A stretch of 51,172 nt of DNA, taken from assembly GCA_001898235.1 (NCBI GenBank), contig MKTN01000048.1:1-51172 (forward strand), given 5' to 3'. The position numbers and the translations under genes are program-made. Below, one piece after another: positions 8,710-19,872 of the stretch. Position 1 is the first letter of the stretch; each line of letters opens with the position of its first letter. Under the pieces are notes generated by a model. That model was not told where the DNA came from and searched no databases. It saw only the letters and a list, made by a program, of their open reading frames with translations. This stretch comes from Gammaproteobacteria bacterium 39-13 (lineage in GTDB: Bacteria; Pseudomonadota; Gammaproteobacteria; Berkiellales; Berkiellaceae).

Positions 8710-9237
8710 ATGAAGCGATCTGTTAACCTATTTCTCGTTGGCCCTATGGGGGCTGGAAAAAGCACAATAGGTAAACAACTGGCTAAAGAATTAAAGCTCG
8801 AATTCTTCGATGCTGATCAAGAAATTGAAGCCCGAACTGGTGCTGACATCGCATGGATATTTGATGTTGAGGGTGAAGAAGGATTTAGAAAAAGGGAAGC
8901 GTCAGTAATCGATGAGCTTAGCCAACGTCAGGGCATTGTGCTTGCTACAGGAGGCGGAGCAGTTCTTAATACTGAAAACCGCACGAGATTAGCTGCCCGA
9001 GGGACAGTTGTTTATCTATATACTTCGGTGGAACAACAAGTTCGTCGAACGGCACGTGATAAACGTCGGCCGTTACTACGAACGGAAACACCAGAATCTA
9101 CATTAAGAGAATTAATGGCTTTGCGCGATCCACTTTATCGTGAGGTTGCAGATGTAGTCGTTGCGACAGATGGTCGCACCGTGCGTTCGGTCTCAACCGA
9201 AGTCATTAGACTTTTAGAGCGTGATCAGTTGGGTTAG
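8710..9237 (+). CDS. aroK: Shikimate kinase
   Basis: Phosphorylates shikimate to shikimate-3-phosphate with ATP, the fifth step of chorismate synthesis. It shows the P-loop GPMGAGKST, the substrate-binding [14 protein letters not shown] region (DxD), FRKREASVI, the GGGAVL loop and the lid RDKRRPLL. The 175-aa length is normal for AroK. The gene overlaps aroB by 17 bases and follows the pilus operon, an order conserved in gammaproteobacteria. Confidence 0.97.
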   Translation: MKRSVNLFLVGPMGAGKSTIGKQLAKELKLEFFDADQEIEARTGADIAWIFDVEGEEGFRKREASVIDELSQRQGIVLATGGGAVLNTENRTRLAARGTVVYLYTSVEQQVRRTARDKRRPLLRTETPESTLRELMALRDPLYREVADVVVATDGRTVRSVSTEVIRLLERDQLG

Positions 9238-10366
9238 TCTTTTGGCAACAGCTGATCACTTATTACCTTCTTCTCATCCCATTTGGGTATCGACCGCAAG
9301 TGGGAGTTATCCTATCTGGACTGGTTATCATCTGTTAGCTGAAAAATCTTTTCTTCAGCCCTACCTTGCAGGAAAACAGGTTTTTATTTTAAGCCATCCT
9401 GAAATTGCAGCGCATTATCTTTCTTGCTTAAAGCAAACTTGCTTAGCTGCTGGAGCGGAACAAATTGATGAGTTGCTCATTCCTTCCGGCGACGCACATA
9501 AAGTCTTGAGCAGTGTTGAGCAAATATGGACAGCGATGCTGTCTCGCCATCATTATCGTGATACGACCATTATTGCCTTAGGTGGTGGGATGATAGGAGA
9601 TTTAGCGGGATTCGCTGCAGCGTGTTACATGCGCGGAGTGGCCTTTATACAATATCCAACTACTTTGCTGGCTCAGATTGATGCCGCGGTTGGCGGGAAA
9701 ACAGCGATTAATTATCCGCATGGTAAGAATATGATTGGGGCTTTCCATCATCCTCGTCTGATTATATCTGATTTAGCTACCTTGAATACATTACCTAAGC
9801 GAGAATTTATCGCAGGTATTGCTGAGCTTATTAAGTATGGGGTAGCGCTTGATAGTGATTTCTTCGATTGGATAAAAAGTCACATAGATGACATTTTGTG
9901 TTTCAAACCTGAAGCGATATCTTTTGCGGTGAGAAAGGCTTGTCAGCTAAAGGCAGAAATCATTTCATTGGATGAGAAAGATCAGGGGCCGCGCGTTGTA
10001 CTTAATTTTGGTCATACAGTCGCTCATGCGTTGGAAGCATTACTAGATTACAGCGCGCTGTTGCATGGTGAGGCGGTAGCCATAGGAATGGTTGTTGCTT
10101 TGCACCTTTCTTTTTTACGCGGATCCATTGATAAATCTATGTTAGATGACATAGTTAATTTGTTAAATTCGTTAAAATTACCAACAAAATTGCCTTCTAC
10201 TATAACGACAGTAGAGATTTTGACTAAAATAAAGCATGATAAAAAACATTTTCGCAATCAATTACGATGGGTTTTGCTTGATACCATAGGAAAAGCCAGT
10301 ATTTGTGAAGAGATCACAGATCAGCAAATAACGCAGGCATTGCTAATGTGTGGTGCAAAACCTTGA
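9221..10366 (+). CDS. aroB: 3-dehydroquinate synthase
   Basis: Converts DAHP to 3-dehydroquinate (second shikimate-pathway step) using NAD and a divalent metal. Motifs include [21 protein letters not shown] for NAD binding, [24 protein letters not shown], and the metal-binding histidines in [11 protein letters not shown] and [11 protein letters not shown]. The frame opens with a GTG at 9221 inside aroK. The first ~16 residues precede the usual family N-terminus and there is no clear ribosome site, so the true start could be slightly downstream. It is coupled with aroK by overlap. Confidence 0.96.
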   Translation: MISWVSLLATADHLLPSSHPIWVSTASGSYPIWTGYHLLAEKSFLQPYLAGKQVFILSHPEIAAHYLSCLKQTCLAAGAEQIDELLIPSGDAHKVLSSVEQIWTAMLSRHHYRDTTIIALGGGMIGDLAGFAAACYMRGVAFIQYPTTLLAQIDAAVGGKTAINYPHGKNMIGAFHHPRLIISDLATLNTLPKREFIAGIAELIKYGVALDSDFFDWIKSHIDDILCFKPEAISFAVRKACQLKAEIISLDEKDQGPRVVLNFGHTVAHALEALLDYSALLHGEAVAIGMVVALHLSFLRGSIDKSMLDDIVNLLNSLKLPTKLPSTITTVEILTKIKHDKKHFRNQLRWVLLDTIGKASICEEITDQQITQALLMCGAKP

Positions 10367-10395
10367 GTCCTTAACCCAACACAGGTAGGGATACC

Positions 10396-11967
10396 ATGAA
10401 TAAATCTAAAAAAATGCAGTTTAATGATTTATTAGAAGACCAGCGGTCTCACACCTTTATAACACCAGCATGGCAAGAACATGCCGAAATGGTGTCTCAT
10501 TTTTGCCAATTTAGCCAAAATGTACTGTTAATTGTGGCACCAGAAAGCGGCGGAAAAACAACTTTTTTGAAGCATGTCTTAAGTAAGCCTGCAGCGAAGC
10601 TGCGAACCCATACGATTTATGCTGAGCCGCAAACGACTGTCGAAAGTTTGATGCGAAATGTCATAAAAGGCTTTGATCTAGATTGGGTCGAACTTTCTGC
10701 AGTGACTCAACAAGTCCAAGCAAATATAGAGGAAGATTATTTCCAGCAAGAGATCACTTGGGCCTTATTTGTTGATGATGCGCATTTATTATCCAACGAA
10801 CAATTGCAAGCTTTGCTTGCACTGGTTAAATACGATGTAGAAGCGCGAAAGCATTTACATTTAATTTTATTAGGCGAACCCTCATTAGAATTACGTCTAT
10901 TAGCGCCTGAGTTTAGCACACTGGTCCAGGGTAAAATGTTTACGTTGGAACTTGAGTCTTGGACGCTGCAAGATTTACAAACACTTTTTGCTCGTGATGC
11001 AGCAAAAATAAGCAAGGAACAAATTTCAGTTATTTTCGAGCGTAGCCGTGGATTACCAGGGTATGTCATGCGTGAAAGAGACGCGGCTCTCGGATATTCA
11101 ACAACAGGAAAAAAAATGACAAAAAGTAATTTCAAATTTTGGGGAATGCACCCAGTTTCATTGGGTATACTAGCCGGTGTGATGATAGGTGGCGGTTATT
11201 TATTTTTCAATAGCAGCCAAGATATGGACGGTTCTTCCATTCCTGTCAATGCGGCACAGCCTGCTGAGAATAACTGGTCAAATAACGATATCTCTGCTAA
11301 AAAAGCAAACACTGGTGTGGCATTTCATTTTGATAAAGTAGATAACTCGGATATCGTTGAAGAAGATATGACGCCTGAACAGGGTGCTACGGCAATGCCA
11401 TTAGCAAATACTGTACCCGTCTTAGGCTCAGAGAATAGCAAAACTATTGAAAATAATGTGCATCAAAATACTGATAGTGCAAAACCAACAACAACAGCTA
11501 GCCCGACAGCGCCTGTTGTTGAGCAAAAGACGCAAGTGCAGAAAGCTGTGCCAAAAGAAGTTACCAAAACTGCAGAAGCGCCAGCAATTAAACCTGCAGA
11601 TTCAGAAAAGAAAGTATTAAAAAATGAAGCTAAAGATTCTGCGCGAAAATCGTTAAGCCAAGAAGAACTTCACTTATTGTCTGCTGATCGTCATCACTAT
11701 ACTTTGCAATTGTTAGGCGCAAGCAAGATTGAGAGCGTGAATCAGTTTATTCGACAACATAATTTGCAAGATAAAACACATTTTGTTCGTACCAAGCGCG
11801 CAGGTAAAGATTGGTATATTGTTGTCTATGGTGATTATCCTTCAGCGCAAGCAGCTAAAGCTGCGGCTAAAACGATTCCGGAGTCATTAAGAAAAACGAA
11901 GCTTGAACCTTGGGTGAGAGAAATCCACGCTGTTCAAGAGGACATTCGTCTTTCACAGAATGGGTGA
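10396..11967 (+). CDS. damX: DamX-like AAA/SPOR cell-division protein
   Basis: The layout is DamX-like: an N-terminal AAA ATPase-like region (residues ~25-235) with APESGGKTT near residue 48 and a Walker-B-like ALFVDDAHLL. One membrane helix follows (~252-271), then a Thr/Ala/Lys-rich linker (~285-425). The C-terminal SPOR domain (~433-515) has TLQLLGASKIESVNQF and WYIVVYGDYPSAQAAKAA and would bind denuded septal peptidoglycan. The first Walker-A glycine is alanine. Position after aroKB matches damX in other gammaproteobacteria. A role at the division septum is inferred from the family. Confidence 0.88.
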   Translation: MNKSKKMQFNDLLEDQRSHTFITPAWQEHAEMVSHFCQFSQNVLLIVAPESGGKTTFLKHVLSKPAAKLRTHTIYAEPQTTVESLMRNVIKGFDLDWVELSAVTQQVQANIEEDYFQQEITWALFVDDAHLLSNEQLQALLALVKYDVEARKHLHLILLGEPSLELRLLAPEFSTLVQGKMFTLELESWTLQDLQTLFARDAAKISKEQISVIFERSRGLPGYVMRERDAALGYSTTGKKMTKSNFKFWGMHPVSLGILAGVMIGGGYLFFNSSQDMDGSSIPVNAAQPAENNWSNNDISAKKANTGVAFHFDKVDNSDIVEEDMTPEQGATAMPLANTVPVLGSENSKTIENNVHQNTDSAKPTTTASPTAPVVEQKTQVQKAVPKEVTKTAEAPAIKPADSEKKVLKNEAKDSARKSLSQEELHLLSADRHHYTLQLLGASKIESVNQFIRQHNLQDKTHFVRTKRAGKDWYIVVYGDYPSAQAAKAAAKTIPESLRKTKLEPWVREIHAVQEDIRLSQNG

Positions 11968-11982
11968 TATCTTAAAATCTCT

Positions 11983-12007
11983 TCTCTCCCTTGAGGGAGG
12001 GGAGAGA
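11983..12007. repeat. Short GA/CT palindrome after damX
   Basis: TCTCTCC and GGAGAGA pair across a short, itself partly self-complementary centre (CTTGAGGGAGG). It resembles the hairpin at 282-300 in sequence and may be the same dispersed repeat or a weak terminator. There is no T run. A second small inverted repeat (AAAAGG/CCTTTT, 12053-12072) lies just before hemE. Confidence 0.4.
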
Positions 12008-12098
12008 TATTCTAGAACTTTGCCCCCTTTCTCAGTCGCGATAAAGTCAGGAAAAAGGTAAAATATCCTTTTCACCCTAAATTTAAGTCAGTTTAATA

Positions 12099-13913
<1,815 letters not shown>

Positions 13914-13964
13914 GATTGTCATGTGAGGTCAAATCCTTGCATGAGATGACAAGGACGAAAAAAA

Positions 13965-15653
13965 ATGAATGGAATACGACTCTTTCTCATTCTAAGTGGT
14001 TTTGCATTTATTTTATTTGTTAATAATGTACTGGCGCAAAATCCGCCACAAACAGCTATTGCCACGAGTCATCCTTTAGCGTCTAAAGCTGGCATGGAAA
14101 TAATGCGCCAGGGCGGAAATGCATTTGATGCCGCTGTAACAGTCGCTAGCGTGTTGGCTGTTGTTGAACCTTATAACAGTGGATTAGGTGGGGGTGGTTT
14201 TTGGTTGTTAGAAGATAGGCGTAAAGGTAATACTCGAAAAGTTGTTATAGATGCCAGAGAGCGTGCTCCATTAAGGGCAACTCAAGATATGTTTATGGCA
14301 GGAGAAATCCCATCTATGCTCGCCAAAGAGGGAGCATTAGCAGCTGCTATTCCTGGGGAAGTGGCAGGGATTGTATATTTAGCTTACAATTATGGCAATT
14401 TAGCCTTAGAAAAAACACTGGCGCCTGCTATTCAATTTGCAGAAAATGGATTTCCCGTCGATGAGATTTTTATTAAAAAAATCAAAACGCATCAGTCCCT
14501 ATTAGAAAAATTTCCGGCAACAAAAGCAATTTTTATCCCACACGATCAAATTCCTACTTTGGGTACGTCATTAAAGCAACCGGCATTAGCTGAAGTATTA
14601 AAAATAATTGCAAAGGAAGGCCACTCTGGATTTTACACAGGTTTGATTGCCAATAAATTAGTAAAAGATGTAAAGCAAAATGGAGGGATTTGGTCCCTCG
14701 ATGATTTAAAGCATTATCAGGTGAATATTCGTGAGCCAATAAAGAGGCAGTATCACGATATGAATATTACCACTGTAGGATTACCTTCTGCAGGAGGAAT
14801 CGCCTTATTAACTGCTTTAAATATTCTATCTGAATTTGAATTAGATGGGCTCTCGGATGCAGATCATAAGCATTTAATAGTGGAAAGCTTGCGTCGGGCA
14901 TCTTGCGATCGTGCACGTTATTTAGGCGATCCTGATTTTGTTTCAGTAGATGAGAAAAAGCTATTGAGTAAAGAGCATGCTGATAATTTGCGTGAAACTA
15001 TCTCGATAAATCATGCAACCTCTAGCGGATCCTTAGCATGTGGCGAAGCAGCAAAAGAAGATAATCATACAACGCACTATTCTATTTTAGATCAACAAGG
15101 TAATAGTGTAAGTGCCACCTTAACCATTAATAGCCAATTTGGCTCTGGTGTTATTGCCGAAGGAACAGGAATTTTATTAAATAATGAAATGGATGATTTT
15201 GCTTTGACCACAGGAGCTTCTAATAAGGATGGTTTGATTGGGCACAGTGGTAATTTGATTGCACCAAGAAAAAGGCCCCTTTCTAGCATGACGCCATTAT
15301 TTTTTGAAAATACGCAAGGGATGGGTATTCTGGGCACGGCAGGAGGAAGCCGTATACCGTCTATGATGCTCATTGCACTGTTAAGAGCAGATGAGGAATA
15401 TCTACCTCAGACATGGGTAATGACGCCACGTTTTGGACATCAGTATTTACCTGATGCTATCTTCTTCGAACCTGAAGCTTTTTCTATTCCTTTGCAGAAT
15501 GCACTTAAAATTCGCGGTCATCATCTTCAACAAACAAATGAGGCCTATGGTGATATGCAGGCAATCTTTTGGGATAAAAAGAAAAATAGGGTTTATGCTG
15601 AAGCTGATCCGAGAGGGCATGGGCTTGCTCTTGTGGAAACATTGGCACATTAG
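13965..15653 (+). CDS. ggt: Gamma-glutamyltranspeptidase, secreted
   Basis: Hydrolyses or transfers the gamma-glutamyl group of glutathione in the periplasm. A signal peptide (LFLILSGFAFILFVNN … LAQ) precedes the family N-terminus (ATSHPLASKAGMEIMRQGGNAFDAAV). The autocleavage site is the conserved TTHYSILD, so the small subunit should begin at about Thr369, the nucleophile. NPYNSGLGGGGF-like and GSRIPSMM motifs are present. Length 562 aa is normal. It ends only 3 bases before the convergent SulP gene, with no terminator between them. Confidence 0.96.
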   Translation: MNGIRLFLILSGFAFILFVNNVLAQNPPQTAIATSHPLASKAGMEIMRQGGNAFDAAVTVASVLAVVEPYNSGLGGGGFWLLEDRRKGNTRKVVIDARERAPLRATQDMFMAGEIPSMLAKEGALAAAIPGEVAGIVYLAYNYGNLALEKTLAPAIQFAENGFPVDEIFIKKIKTHQSLLEKFPATKAIFIPHDQIPTLGTSLKQPALAEVLKIIAKEGHSGFYTGLIANKLVKDVKQNGGIWSLDDLKHYQVNIREPIKRQYHDMNITTVGLPSAGGIALLTALNILSEFELDGLSDADHKHLIVESLRRASCDRARYLGDPDFVSVDEKKLLSKEHADNLRETISINHATSSGSLACGEAAKEDNHTTHYSILDQQGNSVSATLTINSQFGSGVIAEGTGILLNNEMDDFALTTGASNKDGLIGHSGNLIAPRKRPLSSMTPLFFENTQGMGILGTAGGSRIPSMMLIALLRADEEYLPQTWVMTPRFGHQYLPDAIFFEPEAFSIPLQNALKIRGHHLQQTNEAYGDMQAIFWDKKKNRVYAEADPRGHGLALVETLAH

Positions 15654-15656
15654 GTA

Positions 15657-17009
15657 TTAATCAAACCTTCTCATGATAAAAGAATTATTACGGATCAGGT
15701 AAAACAGTGTAGATAGAGCTATCCCTACCATCACGCCAGCAATCATATCCATGAAAACAGTTAAGGCAAAAGAAGAAAAAAGCACAATGCGCTCAAACAG
15801 AGGTGCTGTTTTGAAGAGTTCGATAAACTGAGGCAAGTGCGACATGTTATAAGCCGTCAGAAGCAATAGCGCAGCTAACACTGTCATGGGAACATGACAG
15901 ATAAATGGGGCCAATAGTAGTACGTATAAAAGAATAAACAAGGAATGAAACACGGCAGCAAAAGGAGATTTTGCACCACTTTGAATATTCGTCGCAGTCC
16001 GCGCAATTGCTGCAGTCGCTGGGATCCCGCTAGCTAAGGCCGATAAAACATTTGCTATACCAATGCCACTTAACTCCGCATTAGGATGGTGCTTGGATTG
16101 GGTGAGATTGTCGGCAATAGAGGCAGAAAGTAAAGATTCTAATGCAGCAAGACAGGCAATAATGAATGCTGGGCCTAAAAATGTTTTTATTTCTGCCAAA
16201 GATGGAATGCTAAAAAGATTACCTGTGGTAAAGGTTGGTAACTGAAAATGAGGGGAGACAGCAGGGATCCCATAACTTATTGAGCCATCAGCAGACAGGA
16301 AACTAAATTGTGTGCCTATTGTTGAAATAGAATAACCATAACATGATAACCCCCACCCTAACAGAGAACCACCTAAAACGCCTATCATAGGAGAGGGTAC
16401 AGCCTTGATAAAACGTTTTGAACTTAAGATTAAAATGATAGTTGTTATGCCGATACAGGTTTCAGGTAGGCTAATTTCAGCGAGATGAAAATATAAGTGG
16501 GATATTTTATCGATAAAATGGGGGCCTAAATCGGCAATTTGTAATCCCAAGAAATCTTTTAGTGATATCGTTGCTAATACTAAAGCAATACCTGTCGTGA
16601 AACCGATGATGACAGGATGGGGAATATAGTGAATGAATTTCCCCAGCTTAATGATACTAAAAAGAATGAGCATCAGCCCTGCCAAGATTTGGCACCAGAT
16701 AAGACCACGCAAACCAAACTCTGCCACAATGGGGATTAATATCACCACAAAGGCTGCAGTTGGACCACTAATTTGATAATGTGAACCACCAAAAATAGCC
16801 GCGGCAATACCTGCAACAATAGCCGTATAGATCCCTTGTTGCGGAGGCATTCCGATGGCAATTGCTAATGCCATAGAAAGCGGAAGTGCTATCAATGAGA
16901 CCACAAGGCCTGCACCGAGATCAGCTTTCAGCGTTTTTAAGTTATAACCTTGTTGAAAAGTTTGGCGTAACGCCCAACTAAGCGGAAATTTTTCGGTTGA
17001 GTGAGTCAT
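15657..17009 (-). CDS. SulP-family anion transporter lacking a STAS domain
   Basis: Multi-pass inner-membrane protein (450 aa, about 11-12 hydrophobic segments) of the SulP/SLC26 family. Signatures are LKADLGAGLVVSLIALPLSM near the N-terminus, GGSHYQISGPTAAFVVI and NILSALASGIPATAA-like text in the second half. Family members carry sulfate, bicarbonate or C4 acids. The substrate cannot be assigned here. The reading frame ends soon after the last helix (LIRNNSFIMRRFD), so the usual cytoplasmic STAS domain is absent. No carbonic anhydrase neighbour is present to suggest bicarbonate. The reverse gene rlmI lies upstream. Confidence 0.88.
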   Translation of the reverse strand: MTHSTEKFPLSWALRQTFQQGYNLKTLKADLGAGLVVSLIALPLSMALAIAIGMPPQQGIYTAIVAGIAAAIFGGSHYQISGPTAAFVVILIPIVAEFGLRGLIWCQILAGLMLILFSIIKLGKFIHYIPHPVIIGFTTGIALVLATISLKDFLGLQIADLGPHFIDKISHLYFHLAEISLPETCIGITTIILILSSKRFIKAVPSPMIGVLGGSLLGWGLSCYGYSISTIGTQFSFLSADGSISYGIPAVSPHFQLPTFTTGNLFSIPSLAEIKTFLGPAFIIACLAALESLLSASIADNLTQSKHHPNAELSGIGIANVLSALASGIPATAAIARTATNIQSGAKSPFAAVFHSLFILLYVLLLAPFICHVPMTVLAALLLLTAYNMSHLPQFIELFKTAPLFERIVLFSSFALTVFMDMIAGVMVGIALSTLFYLIRNNSFIMRRFD

Positions 17010-17109
17010 GATAAAGTTCTTAAGAAAGGCGTGTTAGAGCTATTTTAATTTTAGGCTTAAAAATCCTTTCTGTCATGCATGATAGTAAAATATTGTACGT
17101 ATCCATCAA

Positions 17110-18282
17110 TTAACTTAATTCATACATTAACGCTTTTAGATAGTGCGTTTCAGGAAGAAGAGGATGAACCGGATGATCCTTGTCAGCACCGCCTTTATAA
17201 AGAAAGGTGGCCTTACGCCCACTTTTGGCAATACCTGTTTCAACCGCATTTCGAAAATCAGTTACATTGGCATGATGCGAACAAGAAGCAATAAACAATT
17301 TTCCACTAGGTGCTACCACTTGGCTAACCAACCTAGCGAGTTTTTGATAACCACGAAGACCCGCACCCTTATGTTGAGCTTGTTTAACAAAAGCTGGAGG
17401 ATCGGCAATCACAATATCAAAAGTTTCATTCTGTTCGCGTAATTGTTCAAGTAAAACAAACACATTTTCCTGGATAAATTCGCATGCAGGAAGAACCTGA
17501 TTGGAACGTGCGGCCATTTCTGCAAGAGCTAATGCTTTCTCTGAAGCATCTACTAGTTTAACCGTGCGCGCACCCTGGCAGGCTGCAAGGATCCCAAATC
17601 CACCGCTGTAAGTGTAGAGATCAAGTACCGATTTTTCTTTGCAGTGTTTTGCCACCCATTGACGATTGGCGCGTTGATCAAAAAACCAACCCGTTTTTTG
17701 ACCATCAATAGGTGCAGCAAAATATGTCGCATTATTTTCTAATACCGTAATATGTGAATCTAATTCACCAATCGCAGCGGTAATGTCACAGCCAAGTCCT
17801 TCCTTTTGGCGCGAGGGTACATCATCGCGAAAAATGACTTGCTTAGGTTGTAACAACTTATTGAGTGCCCGTAGCCACAAAGGCTTGAGTCTCTCCATGC
17901 CTGCGGTACTTGTTTGGCAAACTAAACTGTCGCCAAAACGATCTATTACGAGCCCTGGCAAATGATCGCCTTCAGCATGGACTAAACGGTAATAAGGAAC
18001 ATTAAAACGACGTTCTCTATTTGCTAATGCTTTAGAAAACCGTTTCAAGAAGAAGTCTTCATCGATTTTGGTTTTGATGTCTAATGTCAAAATTCGGCAA
18101 GCAAGTTTACTATGAGGGTTATAATAACCAATCGCGAAAGGGCGTTTTTTGCCGTCTAAGAGGTAAACGAGATCGCCAGGCTCTGCAGTAATCTTTGTTG
18201 AAGCGAGGGTGTGAGTGTATACCCACGGATACCCTTTCTGTAGTTTTTCAACCCATTGGGATTTGATTGGCAAAGAATTCAC
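17110..18282 (-). CDS. rlmI: 23S rRNA m5C1962 methyltransferase RlmI
   Basis: SAM-dependent RNA methyltransferase for 23S rRNA cytosine 1962. An N-terminal PUA domain (residues ~1-75; GYPWVYTHTLAS, YLLDGKKRPFAIGYYNPHSK) precedes the Rossmann methyltransferase with VLDLYTYSGGFGILAA (SAM site), FDIVIADPPAFVK (motif IV) and SCSHHAN, which holds the expected catalytic cysteine. At 390 aa it is of normal length. It is on the minus strand, upstream of sulP with a 100-base gap, and downstream of the three unknown genes. Confidence 0.94.
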   Translation of the reverse strand: MNSLPIKSQWVEKLQKGYPWVYTHTLASTKITAEPGDLVYLLDGKKRPFAIGYYNPHSKLACRILTLDIKTKIDEDFFLKRFSKALANRERRFNVPYYRLVHAEGDHLPGLVIDRFGDSLVCQTSTAGMERLKPLWLRALNKLLQPKQVIFRDDVPSRQKEGLGCDITAAIGELDSHITVLENNATYFAAPIDGQKTGWFFDQRANRQWVAKHCKEKSVLDLYTYSGGFGILAACQGARTVKLVDASEKALALAEMAARSNQVLPACEFIQENVFVLLEQLREQNETFDIVIADPPAFVKQAQHKGAGLRGYQKLARLVSQVVAPSGKLFIASCSHHANVTDFRNAVETGIAKSGRKATFLYKGGADKDHPVHPLLPETHYLKALMYELS

Positions 18283-18358
18283 AGTTGCTATTGTTCACAA
18301 TATCAGACAAATGTGGGTGAATTTTAGCCCTTTCACCGCTCTGAGGCAACTCTGGCTA

Positions 18359-19132
18359 TTACTTCTTCCTAAAAATACTGGGTTTCCCTTCGTTTTGCTT
18401 GAGTTCGCGTTCTTTTCTCAGGAGTTCTGCACCAGCGATCCTATCTTGCATTTTTTCAATTCTTTTTTCAGCTTTTTTCTTGGTGCGCTCTGCTGTTTCA
18501 AGTTTATCGGCATCAGAAAGCTCTCTAAGTCCTGTAACAGCCGCAACTCGTTTGCCGTAATACTGTGCGTCCTTTGCGACTGACATGCCAATTTTAAATA
18601 CAGACAGAACAGATTTTTTGAAAACATTCATCGCATTTGCTAGTTTTTCCATGGGGTTATGATGATGCCCTTGAGCATGTTTTAGAAGTTTTGCTGTGTT
18701 ATCGCCAATCTGATTACATTTTTCCTTTATTTCTTGCATGTTTTTTGCAAACTTTTCATCGACTTTGTCATAGGAAACTTTAAGGCCCTGCAGAGGACTT
18801 TTTCCTCCATTGAGAGCTGCTAATTTTTGATGAATAGCTTCAAAAGCATTATCAGGATTTCCCTGATGGATGAGTTTATGTCCTACCTTGCTAATCATCG
18901 TTGCAAGTGCAGTGACTTGTTCAGGGGAATATTCTCTCTTTTTTTGAATAGTTTTTTGCAGCGCTTGTAATTCAATCACGATTCTTTCAATATCATTTTG
19001 GATTGCTTTATCCGTCATGGATTTTTTTACTAGCTCACATAAATTATTAAAGTCTGCAATGAGTTTATCAGAAATTAAATTCGCTAAAGCTGGATCTAAA
19101 ACATTGTGTTCATTCTTTTTGGGTTTAGTCAT
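18359..19132 (-). CDS. Unrecognised basic helical protein (paralogue 1)
   Basis: The 257-aa product is rich in Lys/Glu and predicted mostly helical or coiled coil. It has no signal peptide or membrane span. It begins MTKPK and shares several blocks with the next gene (19161-19760): LIADFNNLCELV, a charged KKREYSPEQVTALA segment, and a HAQGHHHNPMEKLA … KKSVLSVFKIGMSV block near residues 150-185. Residues ~205-257 form a very basic helix ending PSIFRKK. A strong ribosome site (GAGGTG) precedes the ATG. I recognise no family. Tandem duplicated helical proteins without enzymatic motifs are compatible with a structural, envelope-binding or secreted-effector role, but that is speculation. Confidence 0.75.
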   Translation of the reverse strand: MTKPKKNEHNVLDPALANLISDKLIADFNNLCELVKKSMTDKAIQNDIERIVIELQALQKTIQKKREYSPEQVTALATMISKVGHKLIHQGNPDNAFEAIHQKLAALNGGKSPLQGLKVSYDKVDEKFAKNMQEIKEKCNQIGDNTAKLLKHAQGHHHNPMEKLANAMNVFKKSVLSVFKIGMSVAKDAQYYGKRVAAVTGLRELSDADKLETAERTKKKAEKRIEKMQDRIAGAELLRKERELKQNEGKPSIFRKK

Positions 19133-19160
19133 ACGTCACCTCATTTTGCTTTGATATCAT

Positions 19161-19760
19161 TTACATCCATTTATTTTTTCTTTTGAAAACTTGTGGTTTA
19201 GTCTCATCTTCGGCCGCTTTTTGTGGCCAAGACATTTTTTCTCTTATTTTATTAAAGATGGGAGCATTTTTTCCGTGTTCTTTAATACTAAGAGCCGTTT
19301 TAAAGAATGAAACAATAGACTTTCTAGCATGATGACAAGCTCTAGAGAGCTTTTCTAGTGGAGTGCGTTCATGCCCGTGAGAATGGGATCTTACAATTCT
19401 GAGATGTTCTTCGGCAGATAATAATTTAGCTTTAATGTTAACAATTTCTTGTGGCGCAATGAATGCAGCATAGATGCCGGCAGCTGTGACACGATCTTGA
19501 ATTAACTTTTTAGTATGGTCTTGAAGTTGGCCAGCAAGATGAACAATTGAATTAGCGAGCGTATCAATTTCTTCTTGAGTATAAGATCTCTTTTTTCTCA
19601 AAATTTTATCAAAATCTTTCAATTCATTTTTTACTTTTTGAATTTGTTTTTTTAAAGGTGCGTCATTAACGAATTCTTCAAGAGAACTGAAGTCATCCAT
19701 CAACTGATGCAAGGATAAAGACTGAGGAGTATCGTCAATGTGCTGCTTAGGCTTTGTCAT
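19161..19760 (-). CDS. Unrecognised basic helical protein (paralogue 2)
   Basis: The 199-aa product is related to the gene just downstream (18359-19132). Matching blocks are MTKPK at the start, LMDDFSSLEEFV, KKRSYTQEEIDTLANSI, and SHSHGHERTPLEKLSR … RKSIVSFFKTALSI. It ends in a basic KPQVFKRKNKWM tail, as paralogue 1 ends in PSIFRKK. It lacks the extra central and C-terminal helices of paralogue 1. There is no signal peptide or membrane segment. The genes are 28 bases apart and almost certainly co-transcribed. Function is unknown. Confidence 0.75.
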   Translation of the reverse strand: MTKPKQHIDDTPQSLSLHQLMDDFSSLEEFVNDAPLKKQIQKVKNELKDFDKILRKKRSYTQEEIDTLANSIVHLAGQLQDHTKKLIQDRVTAAGIYAAFIAPQEIVNIKAKLLSAEEHLRIVRSHSHGHERTPLEKLSRACHHARKSIVSFFKTALSIKEHGKNAPIFNKIREKMSWPQKAAEDETKPQVFKRKNKWM

Positions 19761-19829
19761 GTTTCACCCAAATTTTCTCATTCAAATTCTTGTGATCAAA
19801 AGACTAAATCAAAATGAGAAAAGTTCAGT

Positions 19830-19869
19830 TTTGACCTAATAACAATAAATACTATTGAATCAGGTCAAA
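19830..19869. promoter_or_regulatory. Inverted repeat before the paralogue pair
   Basis: TTTGACCT at 19830-19837 and AGGTCAAA at 19862-19869 form an 8-bp perfect inverted repeat separated by 24 AT-rich bases. It lies between the stop of the 276-aa gene and the start of paralogue 2. It could be an operator for the pair or a weak attenuator. No T run supports termination. Confidence 0.35.
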
Positions 19870-19872
19870 TCG

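Noticed and set aside
10737-11135. 132-codon minus-strand frame inside the damX-like gene
   Set aside because: Antisense shadow of the ATPase domain with no recognisable protein features.
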